Assembly (NCBI RefSeq): GCF_900291465.1
Contig: NZ_LT985808.1
Span: 3,649,494-3,706,277, forward strand
Length of the DNA stretch: 56,784 bases
From: Bacteroides sp. Marseille-P3684
Lineage (GTDB): Bacteria; Bacteroidota; Bacteroidia; Bacteroidales; Bacteroidaceae
Direction: 5' to 3'
How positions within the stretch are numbered: position 1 is the stretch's first letter; every line of letters begins with the position of its first letter. Both the position numbers and the translations under genes were made by a program. This document shows positions 26,406 to 35,200 of the stretch, piece by piece. The notes under the pieces were generated by a model, which was given only the letters and a program-made list of their open reading frames with translations, searched no databases and was not told the DNA's origin.

Positions 26406-27434
26406 TCAGAACCGCGGACGAACGTAGCGGTCGTAAGGCGACGTGAAGCTCAGGCCGGGCACCTCGTCCGAGGCAGTCTCCACGTCCAGGCTCTTCACGA
26501 GCGCATAGTCGTCCGCCCGAAGCGCATAGTAATGATTAACACCGGGCGATGAAACACAGACCGTCCAGTCAAACAGGTTTCCGAAAATGGTGAGCTGGTC
26601 GCGTGCCGGGTCGTAGGCGGGAATGCCCGTGCGGACAATCGTCCCGTCCGCCCGGATGACGTGAAAGCGATGCTCCGTGTCAATGAGGAAGCCCAACAGC
26701 TGGCGGTCGCGGAACTCCGTGAGGAACACATGCTCCGCCTCTACCCCGTCGGGCAACGGGAGGGGCTTCACATAGGGTTGACCCACCGTCTGCTTCAGGT
26801 GGAAGAGCTTGCCGTCGGCATCGAGCAGGAGGTAACCGTTGTCATACTCCTTCATGGTCGTCGGGTTGCCCGACACTTCGCGGGGAGGGAAGCGGAAGCC
26901 CTTGTCCGACAACATACGGGTGTAGCGGGCACTCTTCCCGGCATCGGGCGTATTCGTGTCCATGACGATGAATTCCACCCCTTCCCCGGTAAAACGGAAG
27001 GCGTCCGCAGGCATCTCCAGGTCGACACGCTTCGGCATGGACTCCAGCAGGAAGTACAGCCCCGTCTGAGGAGCATTGACCGCCGACGGACGCATGCGGA
27101 AGTTGAACGACGTCTGTTGCACCTCGCGCGGACTGACCGCGACGCCGAACAGACTGTCCGGGAAACGTTCGTCGGCTACCAGCTGACGCATGTAGAACAA
27201 CGGCAACAGGCTGTCCACTTCGTGTTCGGAATAAGTGTGCCCGGCAGGGTCCTGACGGGTGATGCCCACACCTTCGGTATACCCCGTGAGGATGAAATCG
27301 TCCAGCAGCGAGCTGTACATGACAAAACGGGAGGGAGCCGCCTTTGTCGTCAGGAAGGCATAGCACCAGGGCAGTTGCCACACTGCCAGCACGGCAAGGG
27401 TGACAAACAGGAATATCTTGCTAATACGTATCAT
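26406..27434 (-). CDS. Membrane-anchored DUF4857-like protein
   Basis: A 342-residue protein with one N-terminal membrane helix (about residues 5-28) and a large periplasmic part rich in beta structure (for example EFRDRQLLGFLIDTEHRFHVIRADG), resembling a propeller or repeated beta-sheet sensor. I assign it to DUF4857 from its setting and general pattern; there is no known catalytic motif. It is the last gene of the inner-membrane transcript, 28 bases after the permease, and the TonB-receptor promoter follows it. It may be the periplasmic or accessory component of the ABC transporter. Confidence 0.75.
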   Translation of the reverse strand: MIRISKIFLFVTLAVLAVWQLPWCYAFLTTKAAPSRFVMYSSLLDDFILTGYTEGVGITRQDPAGHTYSEHEVDSLLPLFYMRQLVADERFPDSLFGVAVSPREVQQTSFNFRMRPSAVNAPQTGLYFLLESMPKRVDLEMPADAFRFTGEGVEFIVMDTNTPDAGKSARYTRMLSDKGFRFPPREVSGNPTTMKEYDNGYLLLDADGKLFHLKQTVGQPYVKPLPLPDGVEAEHVFLTEFRDRQLLGFLIDTEHRFHVIRADGTIVRTGIPAYDPARDQLTIFGNLFDWTVCVSSPGVNHYYALRADDYALVKSLDVETASDEVPGLSFTSPYDRYVRPRF

Positions 27435-27462
27435 AGATTGGTTGAGTTTAGTCCGTTATCAA

Positions 27463-28158
27463 TCATTGTTTCCCGGCTTTGAAGCGCGACACGGAAATCC
27501 ACGCCAACAGCGACAGGGCAAACGTGTAGAGCGCCAGCCAGGGCAGGAACCCGTTGTATGCCTGAGGAACGGGGGCAAGGTAATAGGCACGCACCACCAA
27601 GGCACCTATCAGGAGATTGCACACGCGGAGCTTCCACGTCGGTTCCAGGCAGACCCACGCCGTCAGCAGGTAACCCGCAAAGCCTGCCAGATACCAGGGG
27701 GCAGCGGCAGACAGGATGTTACGTGTCAGCTCGGCAGGAAGGACCGTCGGGAGGTAGGCGAGCATCACCCCGATGTTGACGGCAAAGCAGCCTGCCAGCA
27801 GCACTACGCCGGACGCCAGCATACTGAACACCATCCGCTGTTGCGGACAAGGCAGATGCAGCGTCAGCTTCAGGCACTTGCGCTGCATCTCGGGCATGAA
27901 CTGCACCAGAGCGGCAAGGATGCCTGCCAACAGGGGAACAAACTGCATGTAATCGATGAACACGGCGTCCTTCAACACCATGACTTCCCAGATGTGCGCG
28001 GCTCCTTTCAGCTCGATCGCACGGTCCATGCGGAGCAGGCAGTAACCCGCCACTCCGCTCGTGACCAGCACCGCCAGCAGGAAATACCAGCGGAGCTTGA
28101 TCCACTCTTTATAAAAGATGGCTTGCAGCATTTTTTCTTCGGATTTTAACTGTATCAA
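27463..28158 (-). CDS. ABC transporter permease-like membrane protein
   Basis: A 231-residue protein with about six hydrophobic segments (WYFLLAVLVTSGVAGYCLL, FVPLLAGILAALVQF, MVFSMLASGVVLLAGCFAV and three more). Topology and size fit an ABC-2-like or LptF-unrelated exporter permease rather than a classical BtuC/FecCD importer. Its start overlaps the ATPase stop by four bases, so the two are translationally coupled and very likely form one transporter. No substrate-binding residues can be read. DUF4857-like protein is encoded directly after it. Confidence 0.8.
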   Translation of the reverse strand: MIQLKSEEKMLQAIFYKEWIKLRWYFLLAVLVTSGVAGYCLLRMDRAIELKGAAHIWEVMVLKDAVFIDYMQFVPLLAGILAALVQFMPEMQRKCLKLTLHLPCPQQRMVFSMLASGVVLLAGCFAVNIGVMLAYLPTVLPAELTRNILSAAAPWYLAGFAGYLLTAWVCLEPTWKLRVCNLLIGALVVRAYYLAPVPQAYNGFLPWLALYTFALSLLAWISVSRFKAGKQ

Positions 28159-29042
28159 TACTTTCCCGTCAGCCCGATGAAGGCATCTTCCAGGTTCACT
28201 TTCTCGGCTTTCAGCTCACTGTAGGGCACTTGCAGCTCGGCGAAGACCCGTTCCACCTCGGCGGGAGGCAGGAAGGAGCAGGTTTCCATCACGCCACGCA
28301 CGACCGACGGATGATGGAACGCCTCGGGAAGCCGGGGCACGTAGCCTTCAGGTACACGGCAGGTGTAACGGCGCAGCGTGTCAAGCAGCTGTCCGACGGG
28401 CTGCTGGGTGAGGATGCGCCCGTAGTCCATGATGATGCAGTCGTCGATGAGCCGCTCCATGTCCTGGATGATGTGCGACGTCAGGAAGACCGTCTTCCCC
28501 TCTGCCCGGGCATAGTCGCGCAGGTAGTCGGAGAAGAGACGGCGGTAGCCCGGGTCAAGTCCCAGCGAGAAGTCGTCGAGGATGAGCAGTTCGGGGTTCT
28601 GTGCCAGGATCAGCCCCAGCGCCACCTGCGAACGCTGCCCGTTGGACATGCGCGAGATGATTTGCCCGGGAGCGACCTTCAGCATCCGCATCAGCTCATA
28701 GTAGGCCTCTTTCTTCCACTGACCGGGATAGAATGCCGAGTAGAAACGTTCTATCTGGGTGATGTTCATAAACTGGTACTGCACGTGACCTTCGAGCAGC
28801 AGCCCGATGTTGCGGCGCAATGCCGGAGGCATCGTCTGTATGTTCTCGCCGAAGATGAGGCATTCGCCGGAACGAGGCTTCAGGTATCCGCTCAGGATGT
28901 TGATGGTCGTCGTCTTGCCCGTACCGTTCTTGCCCAGCAACCCGAGGATACGTCCGCGGGATACCTCGAAGCTCAGGTCTTCATAGATTTTCCGTTTCCC
29001 ATAGTAATGGGTCAGGTGTTTGCATGCTAAGATTGGAGACAT
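28155..29042 (-). CDS. ABC transporter ATP-binding protein with variant Walker B
   Basis: Starting at MSPILACKHLTHYYGKRKIYEDL gives 295 residues; the frame runs 45 codons further upstream but that part has no family resemblance. Walker A GLLGKNGTGKTT is near residue 38. The signature is RMSNGQRSQ, in place of LSGGQ. Walker B reads LLILDDFSLGLDPG: the usual catalytic Glu after the Walker Asp is Asp. The switch His is in FLTSHIIQDME. ABC-2 exporters have similar stand-alone ATPases. The variant may slow ATP hydrolysis or be normal for this branch. It is coupled to the permease gene and follows the PepSY-TM gene after 95 bases. Confidence 0.92.
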   Translation of the reverse strand: MSPILACKHLTHYYGKRKIYEDLSFEVSRGRILGLLGKNGTGKTTTINILSGYLKPRSGECLIFGENIQTMPPALRRNIGLLLEGHVQYQFMNITQIERFYSAFYPGQWKKEAYYELMRMLKVAPGQIISRMSNGQRSQVALGLILAQNPELLILDDFSLGLDPGYRRLFSDYLRDYARAEGKTVFLTSHIIQDMERLIDDCIIMDYGRILTQQPVGQLLDTLRRYTCRVPEGYVPRLPEAFHHPSVVRGVMETCSFLPPAEVERVFAELQVPYSELKAEKVNLEDAFIGLTGKY

Positions 29043-29136
29043 TGTGTTGGAGTAAAGAATGAATTGTGAAGTCAGCCCGGAGACAGACGTACGTGTGCCC
29101 CGGGCAGTCGGTCCAAACTCTAAAGACCGATTCGGA

Positions 29137-29706
29137 TTAAAACAGCAGGAAGCAGAGGGGGATGAGGATGCCCACAAGGAGCTCGATGCCTCCGCGTCCC
29201 CACAAGCCCTTCGGTCCCTTCACCATCCACAGTCCGGTGAGGGTAATGAGGATGAGGCACACCGAGAAGGCGTCGGCGAACCACGTCCACCAGCCGCCGG
29301 GATTGAAGTGCAGGCGCACCATCGGCGCAATGACCGGACGGGGCTTGACCGACTCATAGACAGCCTGTCCCGTCGCAACATCGACCACCAGCGAAGAGCC
29401 TCCCTTCAGGAAGACCTTCAACTGCCCGGGCTGCGGGAAGTAGAACTGCGTGAAGTTCTCCTCCTCATCCAGCGGACGGAGCAGCTCCAGCACCCGTTCG
29501 CGCGTCATCCCCTCCTTTCCGGGCAAGTTGTCAGCGACCCGGAACTCCGTCCGTCGGACCGTGTACTGAGGGTCGATGTCGTTGCGGTGGTTCATGAACA
29601 GCCCCGAAAGGGCGTAAATCAGGACCATCCCGGCAAAGAAGAACGACAAGTCGCGGTGCAGCCACCGGCAGAGCTTGCGGAAGGCAGCCCCTCTACTTGA
29701 TGGCAT
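29137..29706 (-). CDS. Small PepSY-TM inner-membrane protein
   Basis: A 189-residue protein with a helix at about 16-38 (LHRDLSFFFAGMVLIYALSGLFMNHR), a periplasmic stretch of about 100 residues, and two C-terminal helices (FADAFSVCLILITLTGLWMV and LLVGILIPLCFLLF). The His residues in WLHRDL and RLHFN resemble heme- or metal-coordinating positions of PepSY-TM proteins, several of which reduce siderophore-bound iron at the inner membrane. It is much shorter than the usual 370-500-residue members, like a minimal form. Its start overlaps the end of the upstream Cys/His lipoprotein gene by 14 bases. Confidence 0.82.
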   Translation of the reverse strand: MPSSRGAAFRKLCRWLHRDLSFFFAGMVLIYALSGLFMNHRNDIDPQYTVRRTEFRVADNLPGKEGMTRERVLELLRPLDEEENFTQFYFPQPGQLKVFLKGGSSLVVDVATGQAVYESVKPRPVIAPMVRLHFNPGGWWTWFADAFSVCLILITLTGLWMVKGPKGLWGRGGIELLVGILIPLCFLLF

Positions 29707-30277
29707 AGCTCTGCGCTTCTACGTAATAGAATGAGAGATAATCCTTTCCGGAGTCCGCCTTACGCTTGGCTATCTTCTCGCGGAAATCGGCGATGCGCTC
29801 CTCGGGAGTGTTTCCCGTTTCGCCGCGCGCCTTCTTCTCTGAGTCACATCCCGCCTCGCCGTCGCCGTGCGTCTTGGCTGTCTGTGCCTTCAGCTGCGCC
29901 TCCCAGTTCTGCAGGTAAGCCTCATCGATGCGCTGCTCTACGAGTGTTCCCGTCACCTCCACCATGGAGTTGATGCACTTTGTGTCGAACGCCCCCAGCT
30001 TTCCGGCTTCCACACGGATGGTCTTCGTGTCGTCACTTCCCATCATGAACATTTTCGTAGCTCCGTGCTTGCACGTGTGGGTACATACCCCTTGGAAGTT
30101 CACCTGTTGTCCCACCAACGAATCGGCACGGGCGAGCAGGTCGTCCACACTCATCACCGCCGCTGTCTGCACTTCCGTGTTTTCAGCCGACGCCGTGTTT
30201 TTACTGTTTCCCGAGCATGCCGAGAGAGTCAGGGCAACGAGAGCCATCGATGCCACCAGTAGTTGTCTTGTTTTCAT
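29693..30277 (-). CDS. Lipoprotein with CTHTCKHG putative metal motif
   Basis: A 194-residue lipoprotein (TLSAC, Cys21). The mature domain (about 45-120) looks like an OB-fold, with VNFQGVCTHTCKHGATKMFMMG: a Cys-x-His-x-Cys-x-His cluster placed in the first strands. Further Cys occur in DTKCINSM and GCDSEKK. Such clustering suggests binding of a soft metal or metal cofactor, but this is inference. The C-terminus is a charged helix (TPEERIADFREKIAKRKADSG) ending in YYVEAQSYAIK. It is the first gene of the inner-membrane transcript, directly after a perfect promoter and the shared 18-bp site, and overlaps the PepSY-TM gene. Confidence 0.82.
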   Translation of the reverse strand: MKTRQLLVASMALVALTLSACSGNSKNTASAENTEVQTAAVMSVDDLLARADSLVGQQVNFQGVCTHTCKHGATKMFMMGSDDTKTIRVEAGKLGAFDTKCINSMVEVTGTLVEQRIDEAYLQNWEAQLKAQTAKTHGDGEAGCDSEKKARGETGNTPEERIADFREKIAKRKADSGKDYLSFYYVEAQSYAIK

Positions 30278-30317
30278 GCTTGTTTATATTAATTGATTGG
30301 TATCTCTTTCCGGCATG

Positions 30318-30349
30318 CAAAGCTACGCCCGATAAAAAGGTGGGGCAAT
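30318..30349 (-). promoter_or_regulatory. Promoter of the inner-membrane transcript
   Basis: -7 box TAGCTTTG (30318-30325) and -33 box ATTG (30346-30349), 20 bases apart on the minus strand, about 41 bases before the lipoprotein start. Confidence 0.75.
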
Positions 30350-30365
30350 ACCTAAAAGTAGGTAT
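30348..30365. promoter_or_regulatory. Shared 18-bp operator-like site, lipoprotein promoter
   Basis: ATACCTA-AAAG-TAGGTAT, a perfect inverted repeat with 7-bp arms that overlaps the -33 box by two bases. A near copy sits at the same position at the TonB-receptor promoter. Confidence 0.7.
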
Positions 30366-30409
30366 ATTTACTTCAGGATTATTCAATGAGAACAAGCACA
30401 TACAAAAAT

Positions 30410-30456
30410 ACACGGGCCGTGCCTCTCCCAATATAAGAGAGATACACGATCCGTGT
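30410..30456 (-). terminator. Terminator of the second SusCD operon
   Basis: Long interrupted stem (ACACGG, TCGTG, TCTCTC with GAGAG, GCACG, CCGTGT), followed on the minus strand by ATTTTTG, 30 bases after the SusD stop. Confidence 0.75.
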
Positions 30457-30485
30457 AATTTATAAGTTGAATAGCTACCGCAGAC

Positions 30486-32243
30486 TCAAAGCTCCACCCA
30501 CCCCGGGTTCTGCTCAATGTTCTGGTAGCGTACTTCGTCCCAGGGAATAGGCCAATAGTACTGCATCGGCTTGAAGACGCGTACAGCTTCAGGCTTGGCA
30601 TTCATGTTTGAAACGGTATAGACGTCGGGCTTACCCTCCTCCTTGACTATCTTCATAGCCTTCAGCGGGTTGCTGGAACCGTTCATACGTTCTTCTGCTA
30701 TCCCCCAGCGCAAGAGATCCCAATAGGTGCTCTCTTCGAAAGCAAGCTCCACACGGCGTTCATTCACTAAAGATTCCCAATCAAGGGACGTGAGAGCGTC
30801 CATGTGCACACGCCGACGTATCTCGTTGACTTTGGCGAGTGCCGTCTCTGTATCACCCAAGCGGAAAACCACCTCAGCATAGTCCAGCAACGCCTCGGCA
30901 TAACGCCAGATAATATAGTTCTGTGAACTACCATAAGTATCATCGGTGTCGATAGGCTGCTTCTCGTTGACAAACTTGCCCAAGTAATAACCGGTCCGTG
31001 TCACTCCAGCGTTACGCGACGTACCGTAACGGGTCAGATCAGCACCGGCTTGTTCTTTGCCGCCGAAGAGCGTGTAGTGAATCTCCATCACATGGTTGCG
31101 GAAGGTACAGCCGTCATAAAGGATATTGGCATAGAAGCGATAGTCGCGATTCTCGTACGGATGTGCCGGGTCAACAACAGTCTTTCCACCGCGCATGCCG
31201 TACTCGTCAACGTGATTCTGCGTCGGCGTATAAGCGGCATAGATACCACCGAAAGAGGGCGCACTGGCTTCGCGATCCAGTTTATGTCCGAAACCAGTGT
31301 CAAAGTTTCCATCATTGGAATGCTGTACTTCAAAAATAGACTCTACACTATTCTTTGTCAGGAAGATGGTCCGGTATTCCTCTTTGATTTCATCCAGCGT
31401 GGTACCCTCTATGGTCATCAACTTATAACCCAGAGTGAACAGCTCCTCATAAGTAGCTTTCGCCTGCCGGAGCATATCTAGAATACGATCATCTGTGAAA
31501 CCCAGGAAATCTTTCTCCTTACGCTGGAAGACTGGAGAAGAAGCCCACTGGTAGGTCTTGGCTTTGAGCATCAATGCAGCACCACGAGTGACACGCCCGG
31601 CATCAGCCTGCTCATAAGCCACAGGTAACAGTGTGGCTGCCTGTGAAGCCTCATCAGCAATAAATGCCACCATGTCAGCAAACGAAGCACGGGGGAACTT
31701 CGTCTTGTCGTTGAGCGGATCATAAGTCCGGTCGATGAGCAGGACACCGCCGTAACGCCGCAGAAGCATGTAATAATAATAGGCACGGAAGAAGTGCGCC
31801 TCACCCAGGATACGCTGTTTCTGACTCCCCTCGGAAATCTTTCCGGCATTCTCCAACAAGAGATTGATAGATTGAATGCGCGTATAGCAGTTAGTCCATT
31901 CGTTGAGGCTTCGACGCATTATTTCGTTCTCCCGACATTTCAGGACATCACCGTAGGAATTATTATACCAGTCATTACGGCTCACTGTAATCTGGTCGCC
32001 ATACCAAGGCAAGAAATCTCGCGTCATGGACTTCAGCCATGAGCTGGTAGGCATGTAAATGGAATAACCATTACTCATATTGCGGTACCAAGGCAACACA
32101 TATTCATCCAGTAGAAGCGGATCTGCCCAAATGGATTCTTGGGAGAGCCGATTGTAGGGAGCATCTCTGAAGATATCATCACAACTGCCCAGTAACAAGA
32201 CCGAGGCAATCATGCCGAAAAGGTATTTCTTTATTTGTATCAT
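30486..32243 (-). CDS. SusD/RagB-family surface lipoprotein
   Basis: Surface substrate-binding partner of the SusC encoded directly upstream. Starting at MIQIKKYLFGMIASVLLLGSC gives a clean lipoprotein signal (about 585 residues); ten further upstream codons add nothing recognisable and overlap SusC. The cysteine is followed by Asp-Asp. Family features: YNRLSQESIWADPLLLDEYVLPWYRNM, helices with LGEAHFFRAYYYYMLLRRYGGV, and the C-terminal IWRYAEALLDYAEVVFRLGD and LNEIRRRV-like segment. Because the operon begins with a large protease rather than glycosidases, its ligand may be peptide or glycopeptide. The terminator follows at once. Confidence 0.94.
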   Translation of the reverse strand: MIQIKKYLFGMIASVLLLGSCDDIFRDAPYNRLSQESIWADPLLLDEYVLPWYRNMSNGYSIYMPTSSWLKSMTRDFLPWYGDQITVSRNDWYNNSYGDVLKCRENEIMRRSLNEWTNCYTRIQSINLLLENAGKISEGSQKQRILGEAHFFRAYYYYMLLRRYGGVLLIDRTYDPLNDKTKFPRASFADMVAFIADEASQAATLLPVAYEQADAGRVTRGAALMLKAKTYQWASSPVFQRKEKDFLGFTDDRILDMLRQAKATYEELFTLGYKLMTIEGTTLDEIKEEYRTIFLTKNSVESIFEVQHSNDGNFDTGFGHKLDREASAPSFGGIYAAYTPTQNHVDEYGMRGGKTVVDPAHPYENRDYRFYANILYDGCTFRNHVMEIHYTLFGGKEQAGADLTRYGTSRNAGVTRTGYYLGKFVNEKQPIDTDDTYGSSQNYIIWRYAEALLDYAEVVFRLGDTETALAKVNEIRRRVHMDALTSLDWESLVNERRVELAFEESTYWDLLRWGIAEERMNGSSNPLKAMKIVKEEGKPDVYTVSNMNAKPEAVRVFKPMQYYWPIPWDEVRYQNIEQNPGWVEL

Positions 32244-32262
32244 ACGTTCACGTTTATAGAAA

Positions 32263-35200
32263 TTAGAAGCCAAGATTCAAAGTTACGCCATAGGAACGTT
32301 GCACGGGATAGCCGCGCAAAGTCTCAGGGTCCATGTTCTCCAATGACGACCAAGTATGCAGGTTGGAACCTTGCAGTGCAATAGAAGCCGAGGATAGTTT
32401 CACGCGGCTCAAAAGGTGGCGCGGGATAGAGTAGCCCACGGAAAGTGCCTTCAGACGTACGAAGTTGCAAGACTGCAACCAGAAGGTAGATGCCTTGCGG
32501 TTATTGTCATTCTTGTTGGCAAACTTGATACGCGGATAATGTGCGTCACGATTATCCTCGTTCCAGGTATCGGTCAGATGATAGTCCTGAAAACGTTGCA
32601 GGGAGTTATTCTCCAGCGTGTAGAGGTCACTGATATCCTGTTTGTAACCCGAGACCCCCTGAATGGTTGCATTAATGAAGAATCCCTTGTACTCCACGCC
32701 CAGACGAAGGCTCATGGTCATGTCGGGCATCGAGGAATTCTTCACGGCAATCTTATCAAGATCGGTCAGTTCGTTATCACCATTCTGGTCCTTGTACCTA
32801 ATGTCACCAGGAGCAAGAGTTGCATTTTTCTTACCGTCCTGATCAAGAGGATGGTTCTTGATTTCCTCCTCTGTCTGAAAGAGTCCGTCAGCTTCATACA
32901 TCCACCACACAAGACTGCTCTTTCCCACCCGTCGGCGTAAGGGATCGACGGATGACTCGTCACCATAGTCCTTCACTACATCATCGGTCTTCGACAAACG
33001 CAGAGCTGCGTTGTACTTCCATGCGCCAATGGTATTGAGATGCGTCAAAGTCAAGTCCCATCCCCACGCTTTCACCTTACCAAAATTCATACTCGGCACA
33101 TTGCCTTCCACTCCGGTCGAAGGCGGATAAAGGTAGGCAGGTGCAGAGGTAATCATATTGGTATTGTAGCGCCAGTAGTATTCATAGGAGAGGCTGATAC
33201 GATTATCCCAAAACCCAAGGTCTATACCGAGGTTGTAATCCCGACTCTTTCCCCACTCCAGTTTCGGATTGGGATAGTTTCCGGTACTCATTACGATGCC
33301 CGGCTTCATGTTTCCACCAATATTGTAGCCCTGCTGAGTGGTGTACATGTAGTTAAGCAGGTAGGCATAATCAGCGATACTTCCGTCATCTCCCAAGATT
33401 CCCAAGGAAGCGCGAAACTTCACATTGGACAATACCCGTTGTTGCCAAGCCTTGAAGAACGGTTCGTTCGACAATACCCAGGAAGCCGACACTGTAGGAA
33501 AGAAACCCCAACGATGGTCCGGATGGAATTTCGTCGAACCGTCGACACGGAAGCTGCCTTCCACAAAGTAACGGTTTCCATAACCATAAGTCAGACGTCC
33601 AATCATTGACGCACGTTCATTGTAATACTCATCGCCACTCAACTTTGCCGACACAGCTGTACCTATAGTCTCAGGATAAATACCCGGCATATCAAGATTT
33701 GTACCCGACATATAGCGATTCTTGTAGTCCTGATAATTGAGTATGAGTAGCGCCGACACATCATGCATCTCGGCAAAGGTACGATTGTAATTGATTCCTA
33801 ACTCCACCAGTTTGTTGTCAACAAAGCGATCGGTCTGTTCCAATGAAATCTTCGCCTTGGGATAGGTAGTCTTGGAATCTTCCTTGAAGGTATCTTCGTT
33901 TTCATCGTAAAGATAGAGTGTTACAGGCTTGTCAAAGGTCTTATTAATGATACTGTTATTGTCGAATGTACCACGCAAGTATGCGGAAAGTCCTTTCACC
34001 CAAGGGATCTCGTAACGAAGAGTGGCCGTAATGGTGCTCATGTTGAACTTATCTTCCACGTAACCGCCCAATCCATCGACGGCAATCAGCGGATTACCTC
34101 CTTCAATGCTTGCCAACTGCCCGTTGGTGAAACGCAGAACCTGCACGGGCGAGTAACTGTAGGCAGCTTCGAGTGTCGTGTAACTGGTATTCTTGTTTTG
34201 TGAACGGGACCCTGTGACATCAAGCGAGAGTGTTAATCCTTTAAGCAGAGTAGCATCAAGTTTCATTGAGTAATTGTAACGGTCTCGTCCGATACCGCTG
34301 TAGAGTCCCCTCGTATCAGTATATCCACCGGACAAGTAGTAGCGCACGGCATCATTGCCTCCGCTGACCGACAGACTGTGAATCATCGAATAACCGTAGT
34401 CGTCGAGATAATCAAGCAAATTCTCGTCACCAAACTTGTTTGGAGCAGCATGCGTACGTATCATCTCCAGCTCCTCATCCGTATAGGCTTCATAAGGCGT
34501 GGAAGGTGTATTTGCCACAGCACGGTTATAAAGTTTGGCAAACTCATAGGCATCGAGGAAGTGAGGCAGCTTGGTCGCCTGTTGCAGGTTGAACTGTCCG
34601 CGGTAATTGACCGACACTTTCTGCGGTTTACCTGCGGCACGCTTAGTCTGCACAAGGATAACCCCATTGGCAGCACGTGCACCATAGACAGCCGCAGCTG
34701 CTGCATCCTTCAGAATAGAAATGCTCTCAATATCATCCGGATTAAGATCGGACAACAACATCTCACCGTCGGATGTATTTGTACCGAAGCGGGGCACACC
34801 ATCAATAACCAGCAAAGGTGCCTTATTGATACCCCGGATATGGATGGATGCTTCCTTGCGTGAACTAGGGTCTCCCGTAGTACTCATCACCTGAAGACCT
34901 GCAGCTTGTCCGCTCAATGCCTCATCGAGATTTACCGTTCCCATCTGCAAGAGGTCATCCGCCTTGACCATCTCTACCGAACTGGTCAATGATGTCTTCT
35001 TCTGTGTACCATAACCCACCACGACAACCTCGTCCAGCTGACGGAGATCGTTCTGAAGCACGACACGCAGGGAGGTCTGCCCCGGTGTCACCGCCACAGT
35101 CTGCGATTGAAAGCCAATATACGTCACCTGCAAAGCACGTACAGAATCGGGCAATTGCAACGTGAATGCACCGTCGAAGTCTGTTATGGTCCCCAGCTTC

